Part shown: one piece after another, positions 1-7,883 of the stretch
Layout of the letters: each line of letters opens with the position of its first letter
Numbering within the stretch: the first letter of the stretch is position 1
DNA from: Verrucomicrobia bacterium UBA1629
Lineage (GTDB): Bacteria; Verrucomicrobiota; Kiritimatiellia; RFP12; UBA1067
NCBI GenBank assembly: GCA_002321305.1
Contig: DCMF01000093.1
Span: 655 to 8,862 of the forward strand
DNA: 8,208 nt
Reading direction: 5' to 3'
The notes under the pieces: model-generated
The model's database searches: none
What the model was told of the DNA's origin: nothing
The model's input: the letters and a program-made list of their open reading frames with translations, nothing else
Program-made: the position numbers and the translations under genes

Positions 1-1
1 G

Positions 2-220
2 CCACTTTTAGCTAACGCTCTGACGGGCCTCTGCGCGCGGCTGACGGGACTCTGCGCGCGTCTGGCGGGCGTCCTGTGCGCCGCTATACCCCTGCTGTCG
101 GCCGTCGTCGCGTGCGCGGTTAAATTGCAGCCTCTGGACGTCCGCCTTGACGAGAGCGGTCGGCTGTCCGTCCGTTCTTCACGGGCGGGACGAATCTTAA
201 TGCCTTTCTGCTTGTCCTGA
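2..220 (+). pseudogene. 5' relic of a paralogue of the downstream GH-A glycosidase (start outside window)
   Basis: The frame is open from the window edge to a TGA at 218-220. It reads as a hydrophobic, signal-peptide-like stretch (LAGVLCAAIPLLSAVVACA) followed by LDVRLDESGRLS. The latter matches VEVRVDESGRLS at the mature N-terminus of the gene at 4811. The DNA agrees at 31 of 37 positions (134-170 against 4916-4952), and both copies also share a cgcgtgcgcgg stretch at the putative signal cleavage region. Similarity in this frame stops near base 170. In the next frame NLNAF (193-207) weakly recalls RLDAF of the intact gene, which would fit a frameshift. No glycosidase body follows, because the next gene starts at 274. 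The start codon lies upstream of the window. I infer a truncated or decayed paralogue left by duplication or recombination. A short genuine exported peptide cannot be excluded. Confidence 0.5.
20..82 (+). repeat. 21-bp tandem repeat, two close copies and one degenerate
   Basis: Bases 20-40 and 41-61 are two copies of a 21-bp unit beginning CTGACGGG and agree at 19 of 21 positions. A diverged third copy follows at 62-82. The unit is a multiple of three and encodes LTGLCAR, LTGLCAR, LAGVLCA, so it extends the hydrophobic signal-peptide-like part of the relic frame in phase. Slippage duplication within a signal sequence is the simplest reading. Confidence 0.6.
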
Positions 221-262
221 GGCAGGTTGCCAAGGGAGACGCAAAACAACAAAACCAAGAAA

Positions 263-267
263 TGAGG
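263..267 (+). promoter_or_regulatory. Shine-Dalgarno that decides the start of the repeat protein
   Basis: TGAGG at 263-267 lies six bases before the ATG at 274. The earlier in-frame ATG at 262 overlaps this motif and has only an A-rich, SD-less leader. The start at 274 is therefore preferred. No convincing -35/-10 pair was found between 221 and 261. Confidence 0.55.
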
Positions 268-273
268 TGTCGT

Positions 274-2763
274 ATGAAACAAGATCAAGAAATGCGAATG
301 AGTCGTCGTCGGGCAGCGCGCGTGCCGTGCCGGAATGGAAGGGATGGCTTGCGGTGTGCCGGGTGGATTGCGTGCGTCGTGGGGAGCATGATTCCCGCGT
401 TGCTGTGGGGTGCGGGCGACTACACGGTCACGGTGCCGCAGGGGGAGACGTGGAAATGGTCGCAGGTTGAGGCGTCCGTCGGTTCGGCGACGGACGGCAA
501 GCGCCTTGTCAAGGAAGGCTTGGGCGTCCTTGCGCCCGGCGAAGACCTTTCCGCGAAGGGGTTCACGGCGCTTGTCGTCAATGCCGGCGTCTACGACGCG
601 AAGGCGCTCAGCCAGTTCCCGACGGTCGATTCGACCGCGACGCTCACGGTTGCGGATGGCGCGACGCTGCGGATCGGCTTCTCCCTGAACCAGGCGAAGA
701 CCTTCATCGAGATCACGGTGGGCGGCAGCGGCGCAGAGGGCGAGGGCGGTGCGATCGTCTTCACCGCCGACACCGAGATGGGCGCGAAGTACAGTCCCAA
801 CTGGACATTGACGTCCGACACGGTCTTCTACCTGGACAGCGCAGGCCGCAAGGTCGATTTCAGCTGCAACGGCTGGGACGCGGCGGATACGCACAACCTG
901 TTCCGCATGAACGGATACTCCCTGCGGTTCAGGGGCTCGACCAGCGCCAGCCAGTGGAGCTGGTACCGCTTCCGCACGGGGCCGACGATCATCGATCCGG
1001 GCGAGATGGTTTTCGACAACTGCAGGTTCACGCGCTACAACAGTGGCTCGATGCGTGTCTGGAAGGGTGCTGACGATCGTTCCGCCGGCACGATTCCCCT
1101 TATTCGGCTCGTGAACGGCGCGCGGTGCAACTTCGGCTGCACGAGTTCCAGCCAGTGGCTCGCCAACGTTGCGGCGATTGATGCGGAATACGGCACGGAA
1201 ATCGGCGACATGGGCGTCTCGACGGCCGACTTTCCCGGCACGTACACGATCAACAGGCTGATCGGTTCCCCGAAGATTCTTGGTTCGGGCGAGAAGGATG
1301 GAATGACTTTCGAGCATCGACCCCTGATCAAGAGCTATGTCGTCCGAGCGGAAGACATCCTTCAGAACCGAGTCCTCACGGCGGCGTCCAATCTCGACTT
1401 CACGGTCGAGACGCCGATTTCGATCGACGACGGGGCGCGTTTGGAGAAAGGCAAGGCGTATGTGGTCGCAACGGTCGCCGACGAAGTGCTTGGGCAGGTC
1501 ACGGGCGGCGACGACTTCGCGAATCCCACGCATCTCATGGCGGCGAGCGTGGACGGAAAAGACGTGAAGCTCGTTTGGGAATCCGACTTCGAGCCTGCGG
1601 AGGACGAGTTCTCGGTCTTCGTCCCGGACGGTTCGTCCTACACGTGGGAACAGGCGACGGCCAACGACGACCTTTCGCAGGCCTCCGGCAAGAAACTCGT
1701 CAAGATCGGCCGTGGTACGCTGACGCAGGGCGCTGGCGCGACGGCCGGCTGCACCGAGCTGGTCGTTGCCCGTGGCGTCTACGTCGTCTCCGACAGCGCG
1801 GAGCTGCCGGTCAAGGACGGCGCGATGAAGGTTACGGTCAGGGACGGCGCGACCTTCTGGGTGAACAAGGGGCTGGATGAACTGACCTCGGAAAGCCGCT
1901 GGCTTGACGTGCGCTTGTCCGGAAACGGGCATTTCGACGGCTCGAACCGCCTTGGCGCGTTCTGCTTCGGACACGACAGCTTCCCGAAGAACCAGTGGTG
2001 CCGCTGGACGCTTGACGGAGATGCGCTGATCACGCTTCTCGCGAGCCAGGCGAACTTCAGCGCTGATTCGCTTGTGCGGAGCGACGACTGGAATGTCTGG
2101 GACATGAACGGGCACGGCTTGACGCTTCGCAGCATCTTCGGGCGCACTGGGCTGTTCCGCTTCCGGTCGGGCCCGACGATCCGCAATCCCGGCAACATCA
2201 CCCTGGACGGCGCAACGTTCTCCATGTACAACGGCGCGGCGATGAAGGTGGAGGGCGATGCGCTCATCCCCGTCTTCAAGACCGTGAACGGCTGTACGGT
2301 CAACTTCGCGAACAATGACGGAGGCGGCCCCTATCTCAACCAGTGCGCCGCGCTTTGCGATTTCGGACCTGGCACGGTCATGGATCATGTGACGGTTCAT
2401 CCGACCGACGCGCCGGGACTGACGGTCATCAGCAACATGATCGGGACGCTGACGGTCTCGGCGGCGCAGGCGCTGACGGTTGCGGGGCGCTACACGGTGC
2501 GCAAGGACGACCTTCTGGCGGAACCGTCCCGGATTCTTGTCTCGGAGACCAAGCTCGCCTTTGCGCGCGGCAGCACGCTTGCCGTCGATGACCTTTCCGG
2601 CCTGGACCTCGACAGCGGCCTGACGATTGCGAAGTGTCCCAAGGGGATGCTGTCCGGCCGTCCCAAGCGCGAAGGCGAGTTTTCGGTCCGCGTCGAGAGG
2701 GCGGAAGACGGCGACTACCTCAGACTCCGGAGGCGCGGCAGGTTCCTCATGGTGATCAGGTGA
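274..2763 (+). CDS. exported two-unit beta-strand-repeat protein, function unknown
   Basis: The protein has 829 residues from the ATG at 274, chosen for its Shine-Dalgarno (an ATG at 262 would add four residues). It has a long arginine-rich n-region, then a hydrophobic segment (about 29-47) with likely signal peptidase cleavage near WGAG-D49. The rest is two copies of one unit, about 49-440 and 445-815. Anchors are GKRLVKEGLGVL/GKKLVKIGRGTL (K76/K473), FRTGPTI/FRSGPTI (F233/F630) and YVVRAEDIL/YTVRKDDLL (Y355/Y740). The LVKxGxGTL...ELVVxxGVY pattern resembles the autotransporter-associated beta-strand repeat family (PF12951-like), so a beta-helical or beta-solenoid fold is likely. No autotransporter barrel is visible. 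The C-terminus ends in a basic, hydrophobic tail (LRLRRRGRFLMVIR). Such tails recall exported PVC-group proteins and may act in sorting, but this is inference. It is first in the likely operon and could be a surface glycan-binding or adhesive protein. No catalytic motif is recognised. Confidence 0.8.
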   Translation: MKQDQEMRMSRRRAARVPCRNGRDGLRCAGWIACVVGSMIPALLWGAGDYTVTVPQGETWKWSQVEASVGSATDGKRLVKEGLGVLAPGEDLSAKGFTALVVNAGVYDAKALSQFPTVDSTATLTVADGATLRIGFSLNQAKTFIEITVGGSGAEGEGGAIVFTADTEMGAKYSPNWTLTSDTVFYLDSAGRKVDFSCNGWDAADTHNLFRMNGYSLRFRGSTSASQWSWYRFRTGPTIIDPGEMVFDNCRFTRYNSGSMRVWKGADDRSAGTIPLIRLVNGARCNFGCTSSSQWLANVAAIDAEYGTEIGDMGVSTADFPGTYTINRLIGSPKILGSGEKDGMTFEHRPLIKSYVVRAEDILQNRVLTAASNLDFTVETPISIDDGARLEKGKAYVVATVADEVLGQVTGGDDFANPTHLMAASVDGKDVKLVWESDFEPAEDEFSVFVPDGSSYTWEQATANDDLSQASGKKLVKIGRGTLTQGAGATAGCTELVVARGVYVVSDSAELPVKDGAMKVTVRDGATFWVNKGLDELTSESRWLDVRLSGNGHFDGSNRLGAFCFGHDSFPKNQWCRWTLDGDALITLLASQANFSADSLVRSDDWNVWDMNGHGLTLRSIFGRTGLFRFRSGPTIRNPGNITLDGATFSMYNGAAMKVEGDALIPVFKTVNGCTVNFANNDGGGPYLNQCAALCDFGPGTVMDHVTVHPTDAPGLTVISNMIGTLTVSAAQALTVAGRYTVRKDDLLAEPSRILVSETKLAFARGSTLAVDDLSGLDLDSGLTIAKCPKGMLSGRPKREGEFSVRVERAEDGDYLRLRRRGRFLMVIR
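418..1605 (+). repeat. first copy of the internal ~390-residue duplication
   Basis: Encodes residues 49 to about 444 of the repeat protein, from DYTVTVPQGETWKW onward. It aligns along its whole length with the second copy, at an offset of 396-397 codons that narrows to 385 near the end. The copies are diverged in DNA but share ordered anchors, so the duplication is old. This copy is longer in the part between the NFGC-containing region and the YVVR anchor. Confidence 0.75.
1606..2763 (+). repeat. second copy of the internal duplication plus C-terminal tail
   Basis: Encodes residues 445 to the C-terminus, from EFSVFVPDGSSYTWEQ onward. Matching landmarks are KLVKIGRGTL, RFRSGPTI, MYNGAAMKV, VNGCTVNF and YTVRKDDLL. 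The last 20 or so residues, with the RLRRRGRFLMVIR tail, have no counterpart in the first copy, so the tail is a separate C-terminal element. Confidence 0.7.
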
Positions 2764-2794
2764 GTTCAGATGGCGATGAAGATCCTGTTGTGAT

Positions 2795-2801
2795 GAGGAG
2801 G
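2795..2801 (+). promoter_or_regulatory. strong Shine-Dalgarno of the GH127 gene
   Basis: GAGGAGG lies eight bases before the ATG at 2810, in the 46-base gap after the preceding stop. It fixes the start and suggests efficient independent initiation within an operon. Confidence 0.75.
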
Positions 2802-2809
2802 CGCTGAAG

Positions 2810-4768
2810 ATGTTGAATCGGACGTTGATGGCGGCGGCGGGAATTGCCCTTGCCTGTTCCGCCGGCGGTGCGGACGTGCCGGGGCTTGCCGAGCCGGCGA
2901 TGGAGGTCCTGCCGCTCGGCTGCGTCAGGCCGGACGGGTGGCTGGCCGGGCAGCTGCGGAAGCAGGCCGACGGCCTCACGGGCCATGCCGAGGAGCTGTA
3001 CGACGACATCGGGAAGTCCGACTGGCTGACCGGGGCGAACGTCGGGAAGGACTTCGCCTGGGAGCGCGGCCCCTACTACGCGAAGGGCCTCGTCTCGCTG
3101 GCGTTCGTCCTCGACGACGCGAGCCTCAAGGCCAGGGCGCAGCGGTGGGTGGACGCCATTCTCCGTTCGCAGCGGGCAGACGGCGACTTCGGCCCCCAGC
3201 GGCGGAGCTGGTGGGCGAACATGATCGCGCTATGGCTGCTGCGCGACTGGTGCGAGGCGACAGGCGACGCGCGCGTCGTGCCGTTCCTCGAGCGCTACTT
3301 CGTCTTCCAGCGCGAGGCGCTGAAGTCCCATCCGTTCGCCGCCGACTCGAAATGGGCGGCCGCGCGCGCGGGCGACGAGCTGGACGTCGTGCTGTGGCTC
3401 TGCCGTCGCACGCGCAAGGCCGAGTGGCTCGACTTCGCGCGGACGGTCTCGGCGCAGTCGGCGGACTGGACGGCCTACTACTGGCGCGGCGGCGACCCGG
3501 CGGGACGGAACGCGAACGGCTGCCGCAGCCACATCGTGAACTTCATGCAGGGCCTGAAGACGCCCGCCCTCCAGTATCTGCTCGACGGCGACGCCCGCAG
3601 GCGCGGCGCCTACGCGGCGGCGTTCGCCCCCGACGGCTGGATCATGCGCCAGTACGGGCGGCCCGACCGCATGGTCAACGGCACCGAGCCGCTGTCCGAC
3701 CGGAGCGCGTCGGGCGGCACGGAGCTTTGCGCGATCGCCGAGCGCATCCTGAGCTGCCAGACGGTCCTCGCCGCGACGGGCGAGCTTGCGGCGGCGGACG
3801 ACCTGGAGGTCGTCGCCTACAACTCCCTGCCGGCGACGCTCGCGAAGGACGGGCGCGGCGTGCGCTACTACTGCCTCCTCAACCAGCCGTCGTGCGAGGA
3901 CAAGTTCCTGCTCTTCGCGGACAACGGCGCGCGCGAGGGCGTCTTCCGCAACGGCGCGATCTGTCCGGGCCCGCACGCGGGCTACGGGTGCTGCCGCTCG
4001 AACTTCCACTTCGCGTGGCCGAAGTTCGTGCAGTCGATGTGGATGCGCCGGGGCGGCGGCCTCGCGGCGGTCGCCTACGGGCCGTGCCGCGTGACGGCGG
4101 ACGTCGGCGGGCGCACGGTGACGCTCGCGATGGCGACGGGATACCCGTTCGACGGCAAGGTCGAGATCCGCGTCCTCGAAGGCGGCGGACGCTTCCCGAT
4201 CTTTGCGCGCGTTCCCCAGTGGAGCGGTCTGCCGGACGCCGGGCAGTTCCGCACGTTCGAGCGCGACTGGAAGCCGGGCGAGACGGTCGAGCTGGACTTC
4301 CCGATGGCGACGCGGCTGTCGTTCTGGGAGCAGGACGCCGCGGCGGTGATGCGCGGGCCGCTTCTCTTCGCGCTCCGCATCCCGTCGGAGGAGAAGGTCG
4401 TGCCGCGCTACCAGGTGCCGCTTGAGAACCGGGAGATCGCGTCCGATGCCGTGTTCCCGCGCAAGGAGATCCGTCCGACGGAGCCCTGGAACTACGCGCT
4501 GCTCCTGAACGGGGACCGCACGCTCGCCGGCGCGACGGTCGAGGGCGAGGGGACGGAAGGGCTGTCCCTCCGCGCCCGCGCCGTGAAGACGGATTTTGGC
4601 GGCTGGGGCTACATGCGCGACGTGACGACGGGACGCGCGGTCGATCCGCCGCCGTCGCCCGTGCCGGACGAGGGCGGGCGTGCGGAGACGGTGACGCTCG
4701 TGCCGATCGGGCAGACGGAGATCCGCATCGCGCTCTTCCCGTGGATGTACGAACAGGACAGGAAGTAA
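2810..4768 (+). CDS. secreted GH127-like beta-L-arabinofuranosidase
   Basis: This 652-residue protein, the usual size for GH127/DUF1680 enzymes (PF07944), probably hydrolyses terminal beta-L-arabinofuranosides. A signal peptide covers residues 1-21 (cleavage after GGA21). An (alpha/alpha)6-barrel region spans roughly 40-410, followed by beta-sandwich domains with family-typical phrases such as YPFDGKVEIRV and FPIFARVPQWS. The Cys-glycosidase zinc site is visible: GTELC (E305, C307) and the double cysteine GYGCC (C394, C395). These correspond to Glu338, Cys340, Cys417 and Cys418 of the characterised HypBA1. One member of the CC pair is the nucleophile in that enzyme. E293 (NGTEPLSD) is a candidate acid/base from its position shortly before the GTELC motif; I am less sure of this. 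The gene sits 46 bases after the repeat protein and 42 bases before the GH-A gene, so co-transcription is likely. Exact specificity (GH127 against GH146 and related groups) cannot be set from sequence alone. Confidence 0.88.
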   Translation: MLNRTLMAAAGIALACSAGGADVPGLAEPAMEVLPLGCVRPDGWLAGQLRKQADGLTGHAEELYDDIGKSDWLTGANVGKDFAWERGPYYAKGLVSLAFVLDDASLKARAQRWVDAILRSQRADGDFGPQRRSWWANMIALWLLRDWCEATGDARVVPFLERYFVFQREALKSHPFAADSKWAAARAGDELDVVLWLCRRTRKAEWLDFARTVSAQSADWTAYYWRGGDPAGRNANGCRSHIVNFMQGLKTPALQYLLDGDARRRGAYAAAFAPDGWIMRQYGRPDRMVNGTEPLSDRSASGGTELCAIAERILSCQTVLAATGELAAADDLEVVAYNSLPATLAKDGRGVRYYCLLNQPSCEDKFLLFADNGAREGVFRNGAICPGPHAGYGCCRSNFHFAWPKFVQSMWMRRGGGLAAVAYGPCRVTADVGGRTVTLAMATGYPFDGKVEIRVLEGGGRFPIFARVPQWSGLPDAGQFRTFERDWKPGETVELDFPMATRLSFWEQDAAAVMRGPLLFALRIPSEEKVVPRYQVPLENREIASDAVFPRKEIRPTEPWNYALLLNGDRTLAGATVEGEGTEGLSLRARAVKTDFGGWGYMRDVTTGRAVDPPPSPVPDEGGRAETVTLVPIGQTEIRIALFPWMYEQDRK

Positions 4769-4797
4769 AGAGGCAAGAAAAGTAGGAAACCATCAGC

Positions 4798-4802
4798 AAG
4801 GA
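4798..4802 (+). promoter_or_regulatory. Shine-Dalgarno of the GH-A glycosidase gene
   Basis: AAGGA lies eight bases upstream of the ATG at 4811, within the A-rich 42-base spacer after the GH127 stop. It supports this start. The spacer holds no hairpin, so there is no sign of termination between the two genes. Confidence 0.65.
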
Positions 4803-4810
4803 TCGAAAAC

Positions 4811-7216
4811 ATGAGCATCACACCCAAAGCACCTCTCTGTCTTCACCGCGCCGGCGCGTGCCTGGCGGCGGCCCTGCTGGCGTCCGCCGCGTGCGCGGCG
4901 GAGCAGCCGAAGCCGGTGGAGGTCCGCGTCGACGAGAGCGGGCGGCTCTCCGGCGGCTCGTTCGAGATCCGCCTCGACGCGTTCGTCCCGGGTTGGGCGG
5001 GCGTCCTGGGGGCGTCGGGCGACTTCGACAGCGCGGGCCTGAACCGCCGCTGGCAGTTCCGCGCCGGCGGCAGGCCCCGCTTCGACGCCGCGCTTGACGC
5101 GAGCCTCCAGCCCGACGGCGCGCTCGCCTGCACGTGGACGGCGACCTGCCGCGAGCCGACGGACCTGCAGTGCCTGGGCCTTGTCGTCCAGCACGCGGCG
5201 GCCGACGCCGTCGGGCGCGCCTGGAAGGCGGACGAGCGGGAGCGGATCTTCCCGTCCGAGATCGACGGCGCGGGCGGCTTCGGCGGCGGGCGGGCGCGGC
5301 GCTTCGAGTACCCGGTCGCGGACGGGCGCACGCTCGTCCTCGAATGGGAGGCCCCCGTCCCCTACAACGCGGAGGACGGGCGGAAGTGGGACAACCGCAC
5401 ACTCTTCACGCGCTTCGGCGAGCGCCTGGGCCCTCACGCCTATGCGGCGGGCGAGACGGCCGCGTTCCGCGTGCGCGTCTCCGTGACGGGCGGGCTGGCG
5501 GTGCGCCCGCGCGAGCGGCTTGTCATCGCGGAAGGCCCGGCCTGGGCGCGGCTGGAGAACCGCAAGGACATCCTCGCGGGCAGCGCGCTCGACTTCTCCG
5601 GGATGGGGCTGGCCGACGCGCCGGCGGGCAAGCACGGCTGGCTCAAGGCGCAAGGCGGCGACTTCGTCTTCGAGGGGCGTCCGGGCGTCCGCCAGCGGTT
5701 CTACGGCGTCAACCTCTGCAACATGGCGAACTACCCGTCGCACGAGGACGCGACGATGCTGGTGACGCGGCTCCGGCGGCTGGGCTACAACGCGATCCGC
5801 ATCCACCACCACGACGACGAGTGGGCGAAGCGTCCCGACGAGCGCGACAGGCTGGACTTCCTGGTCGCCGAGGCGATCAGAAGCGGGCTCTACATCACGA
5901 CCGACCTCTACGTCTCGCGCAAGGTCAGGTGGCGCGACATCGGCGTGGACCGGGACGGCGACGTGCCGATGGGTCTCTACAAGACGCTCTGCACCTGCCA
6001 CGAGCCGGCCTTCCGGGACTGGTGCCGGTTCGCCGCGTCGTTCCTGTGGCACGTCAACCCCTACACGGGGCGCGCCTACGCCGACGAGCCGGGGATGCCG
6101 TTCCTCTCGCTCATCAACGAGGGGGGGATTACCCTGGACGACCCGCGCGTGCGGGCGGCGTGGAAGGCGTTCGGCGGCGAGGGCGACGCGCCCGTCCGGG
6201 GGTCGCAGGGCTTCCGGGACTTCGACGACCACCTGACGCGCACGTTCACCGAGAGGGCGACGCGGTTCGTCCGCGCGCTCGGCGCGAAGGCGCTCCTCAC
6301 GAACGACAACTTCGGCCAGCGCCACGGCGAGGGGGAGGGCGCGACGCCGCTCTTCGACTACGTGGACTCGCACTTCTACATCGACCATCCGTCCTTTCTC
6401 GGACAGGACTGGCGGCTGCCCTCGTCGTGCCCGAACGAGAACCCGCTGCGCGGCGTCGGCGTACCGCTCCTGAACAGGGGGTACGCGAAGGACGCCTCGA
6501 AGCCCTACGCGATCAGCGAGTGGAACTTCTCGGGCCCCGGCAAGTACCGCGCGCTCGGCGGCATCTTCACGGGGGCGCGCGCCGCGCAGGACGGCTGGGA
6601 CGCGCTCTGGCGCTTCGACTACTCGCACAGCCGGGAGCGACTGCGCGACGATCCCGACCAGGCGCCGGGCTACTTCGACTGCGCGACGGACCCGCTCGGC
6701 CAGGCGGGCGACCGCGCGTCCGTCTGCCTGTTCCTGCGGGGCGACGCGGACGGCGCGACGCTGGAGACGGACGCGAAGTCCGGCTCGATGCGGATCGTCT
6801 CGCCGCGCACGGGCGGCGGGTTCTCCGAGGGCGGCGACATCGACGCGGGGTCGGTCGCCGTGCGCGTGCGCGGCGTGCCGGCGGCGGCGTGGGTCTCGTC
6901 GCTGGACGGGCAACCTATCCCGTCCGCGTCGCGCCTCCTCGCGGTGCACCTGACGGACGTGCAGGGCGCGGGGACGGTCTACGCCGACGAGACGCGCAAG
7001 GTGCTGCTCCAGTGGGGCAAGGGGTGCCTCGTCGAGAAAGGCGAGGCGGCGTTCGCCGTCCGCCTCGACCGCCCGGAGGCGTACCGGGTCTACGCGCTCG
7101 GCACGGACGGGGCGCGGCTCGCCGCCGTGCCGGCGGAGGTGCGCCACGGGCGGCTCGTCTTCACGGCCTCGACGGCGCGCGGCGTCCTCCACTACGAGAT
7201 CGTCGCGGACAAGTGA
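4811..7216 (+). CDS. secreted multidomain clan GH-A-like glycoside hydrolase
   Basis: This 801-residue protein has a signal peptide over residues 1-30 (hydrophobic core ACLAAALLASAACAA). C28 is preceded by SAA, a poor lipobox, so cleavage by signal peptidase I is more likely. Residues about 31-280 are beta-rich. A TIM-barrel region starts at FYGVNL (F297). It shows the GH-A pattern: IRIHHHDDEW on an early strand (R330, H332-H334), LINEGG with E437 as likely acid/base, and YAISEWNF with E570 as likely nucleophile. These are 133 residues apart, as expected for strands 4 and 7. WDALWRFDYSH follows, giving the usual strand-8 aromatics. Residues about 690-801 form a C-terminal beta domain. The layout recalls GH5-like cellulase-fold enzymes, but I cannot assign a CAZy family or substrate. 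Next to GH127 and GH2-type genes, a role in the same plant-type glycan is likely. A truncated paralogue of its N-terminus lies at 2-220. Confidence 0.82.
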   Translation: MSITPKAPLCLHRAGACLAAALLASAACAAEQPKPVEVRVDESGRLSGGSFEIRLDAFVPGWAGVLGASGDFDSAGLNRRWQFRAGGRPRFDAALDASLQPDGALACTWTATCREPTDLQCLGLVVQHAAADAVGRAWKADERERIFPSEIDGAGGFGGGRARRFEYPVADGRTLVLEWEAPVPYNAEDGRKWDNRTLFTRFGERLGPHAYAAGETAAFRVRVSVTGGLAVRPRERLVIAEGPAWARLENRKDILAGSALDFSGMGLADAPAGKHGWLKAQGGDFVFEGRPGVRQRFYGVNLCNMANYPSHEDATMLVTRLRRLGYNAIRIHHHDDEWAKRPDERDRLDFLVAEAIRSGLYITTDLYVSRKVRWRDIGVDRDGDVPMGLYKTLCTCHEPAFRDWCRFAASFLWHVNPYTGRAYADEPGMPFLSLINEGGITLDDPRVRAAWKAFGGEGDAPVRGSQGFRDFDDHLTRTFTERATRFVRALGAKALLTNDNFGQRHGEGEGATPLFDYVDSHFYIDHPSFLGQDWRLPSSCPNENPLRGVGVPLLNRGYAKDASKPYAISEWNFSGPGKYRALGGIFTGARAAQDGWDALWRFDYSHSRERLRDDPDQAPGYFDCATDPLGQAGDRASVCLFLRGDADGATLETDAKSGSMRIVSPRTGGGFSEGGDIDAGSVAVRVRGVPAAAWVSSLDGQPIPSASRLLAVHLTDVQGAGTVYADETRKVLLQWGKGCLVEKGEAAFAVRLDRPEAYRVYALGTDGARLAAVPAEVRHGRLVFTASTARGVLHYEIVADK

Positions 7217-7270
7217 CCGCCCTGAAAAAGGCAGCTGAGAATCGAATGGCTCACACGGAGGCACGGAGAA
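7217..7270. other. short spacer with a CACGGAG repeat, no terminator seen
   Basis: These bases follow the stop of the GH-A gene. I see no stem-loop with a T-run, so no intrinsic terminator is supported. CACGGAG occurs twice (7254-7260 and 7262-7268) as an imperfect 8-bp tandem within TCACACGGAGGCACGGAGA. Similar CACxGAGGCACxGAG tracts are, from memory, scattered between genes in many environmental bacteria. That link is an impression and not shown here. Confidence 0.4.
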
Positions 7271-7280
7271 AAGATTGAGG
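7271..7280 (+). repeat. left 10-bp target-site duplication
   Basis: AAGATTGAGG lies immediately outside the left inverted repeat. An identical copy in the same orientation sits immediately outside the right end at 8071-8080, as expected for a transposition target duplication. Confidence 0.8.
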
Positions 7281-7325
7281 CAGGGCTTCAGCATGAAAAG
7301 ACGATTCTATACACTGGGCGACAGT
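7281..7325 (+). repeat. left terminal inverted repeat
   Basis: The outer 20 bases are the strongest part. A second conserved block, GCGACAGT, lies at 7318-7325, after a diverged A/T-richer middle. It pairs with 8026-8070 on the other side. An in-frame ATGAAA occurs in both repeats, so each arm could be read as QGFSMK moving inwards; this is probably incidental. Confidence 0.75.
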
Positions 7326-7378
7326 GCCTTTCATCTTGTCGCTTGCCGACGAGCGGCGCGTTTCGGGGCAACGGTGCT

Positions 7379-7394
7379 CCCGCCTCCGGGCGGG
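7379..7394. other. perfect GC hairpin inside the element
   Basis: CCCGCC and GGCGGG form a six-pair perfect stem around a TCCG loop. There is no following T-run, so it is not a terminator on either strand. A 12-base palindrome (CCCCGCGCGGGG, 7623-7634) lies further in. Both may be chance in such GC-rich DNA. Confidence 0.4.
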
Positions 7395-7883
7395 CGGCTT
7401 GGGCGTCCTGCCGGCCGTGCGGCGACCGCGAGGTCAGCCGCAGGCCGCAGTCCTGCCCAACCCGCCTCGTCCGGCAGGCGGTCCGCCCCGCTGCGGCCCC
7501 GAAGCGCGCCGCGTTGGCGACTCCTGGTCGAGTTCGTCGCGTCGGCCCTTCGGCCTTGCGGGCCGTCCTCGGCCTCGCTGCCGTTCGCCGTCCGTCCGCT
7601 CCCGCCGCCCGCATCCGCGAATCCCCGCGCGGGGCTTCGTCGCCGCGGAGCCGGCTTCTCGCCCCGCGCGCCCTTCGCGGCGCGTGCGCCGAACCGCGTC
7701 CGCCCGTCTCTCTCCGCTCGGCGCTCGGCCGTCCCGCCCGCTCCTCACGCAACTTCCCTCCCCGATCGCCGGACTCTTCCTTGTCTTCTGACGGTCGCAG
7801 ATGCTCGCGAAGCGGCGGCGCAGGCCGCCCGTGGCCCGGAGGGACCGACAGTCGCACGGGAGGAGCGCAGGGATCGCCTGTCG

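Noticed and set aside
202..225. TGCCT/AGGCA inverted pair as a terminator before the repeat protein
   Set aside because: The stem is only five pairs with a 14-base loop and there is no T-run.
262..264. ATG at 262 as the start of the repeat protein
   Set aside because: It overlaps the TGAGG motif that is ideally spaced for the ATG at 274, and has no Shine-Dalgarno of its own.
1779..2315. 178-residue minus-strand frame within the repeat protein gene
   Set aside because: It is antisense to a protein with conserved internal duplication and has no domain or ribosome site.
2938..4425. 495-residue plus-strand frame and several minus-strand frames (3230-4009, 3879-4799) across the GH127 gene
   Set aside because: All are compositional shadows; the GH127 frame carries the family's zinc-site motifs.
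5134..7278. 714-residue open frame on the plus strand in another phase of the GH-A gene
   Set aside because: Arg/Gly/Ala-rich low-complexity translation, fully inside a well supported gene and with no Shine-Dalgarno of note.
4793..7294. 833-residue open frame on the minus strand opposite the GH-A gene
   Set aside because: It is Arg/Ala/Val/Pro-rich with no recognisable domain, and mirrors a gene with clear signal peptide and catalytic motifs. High G/C third positions leave the antisense frame open.
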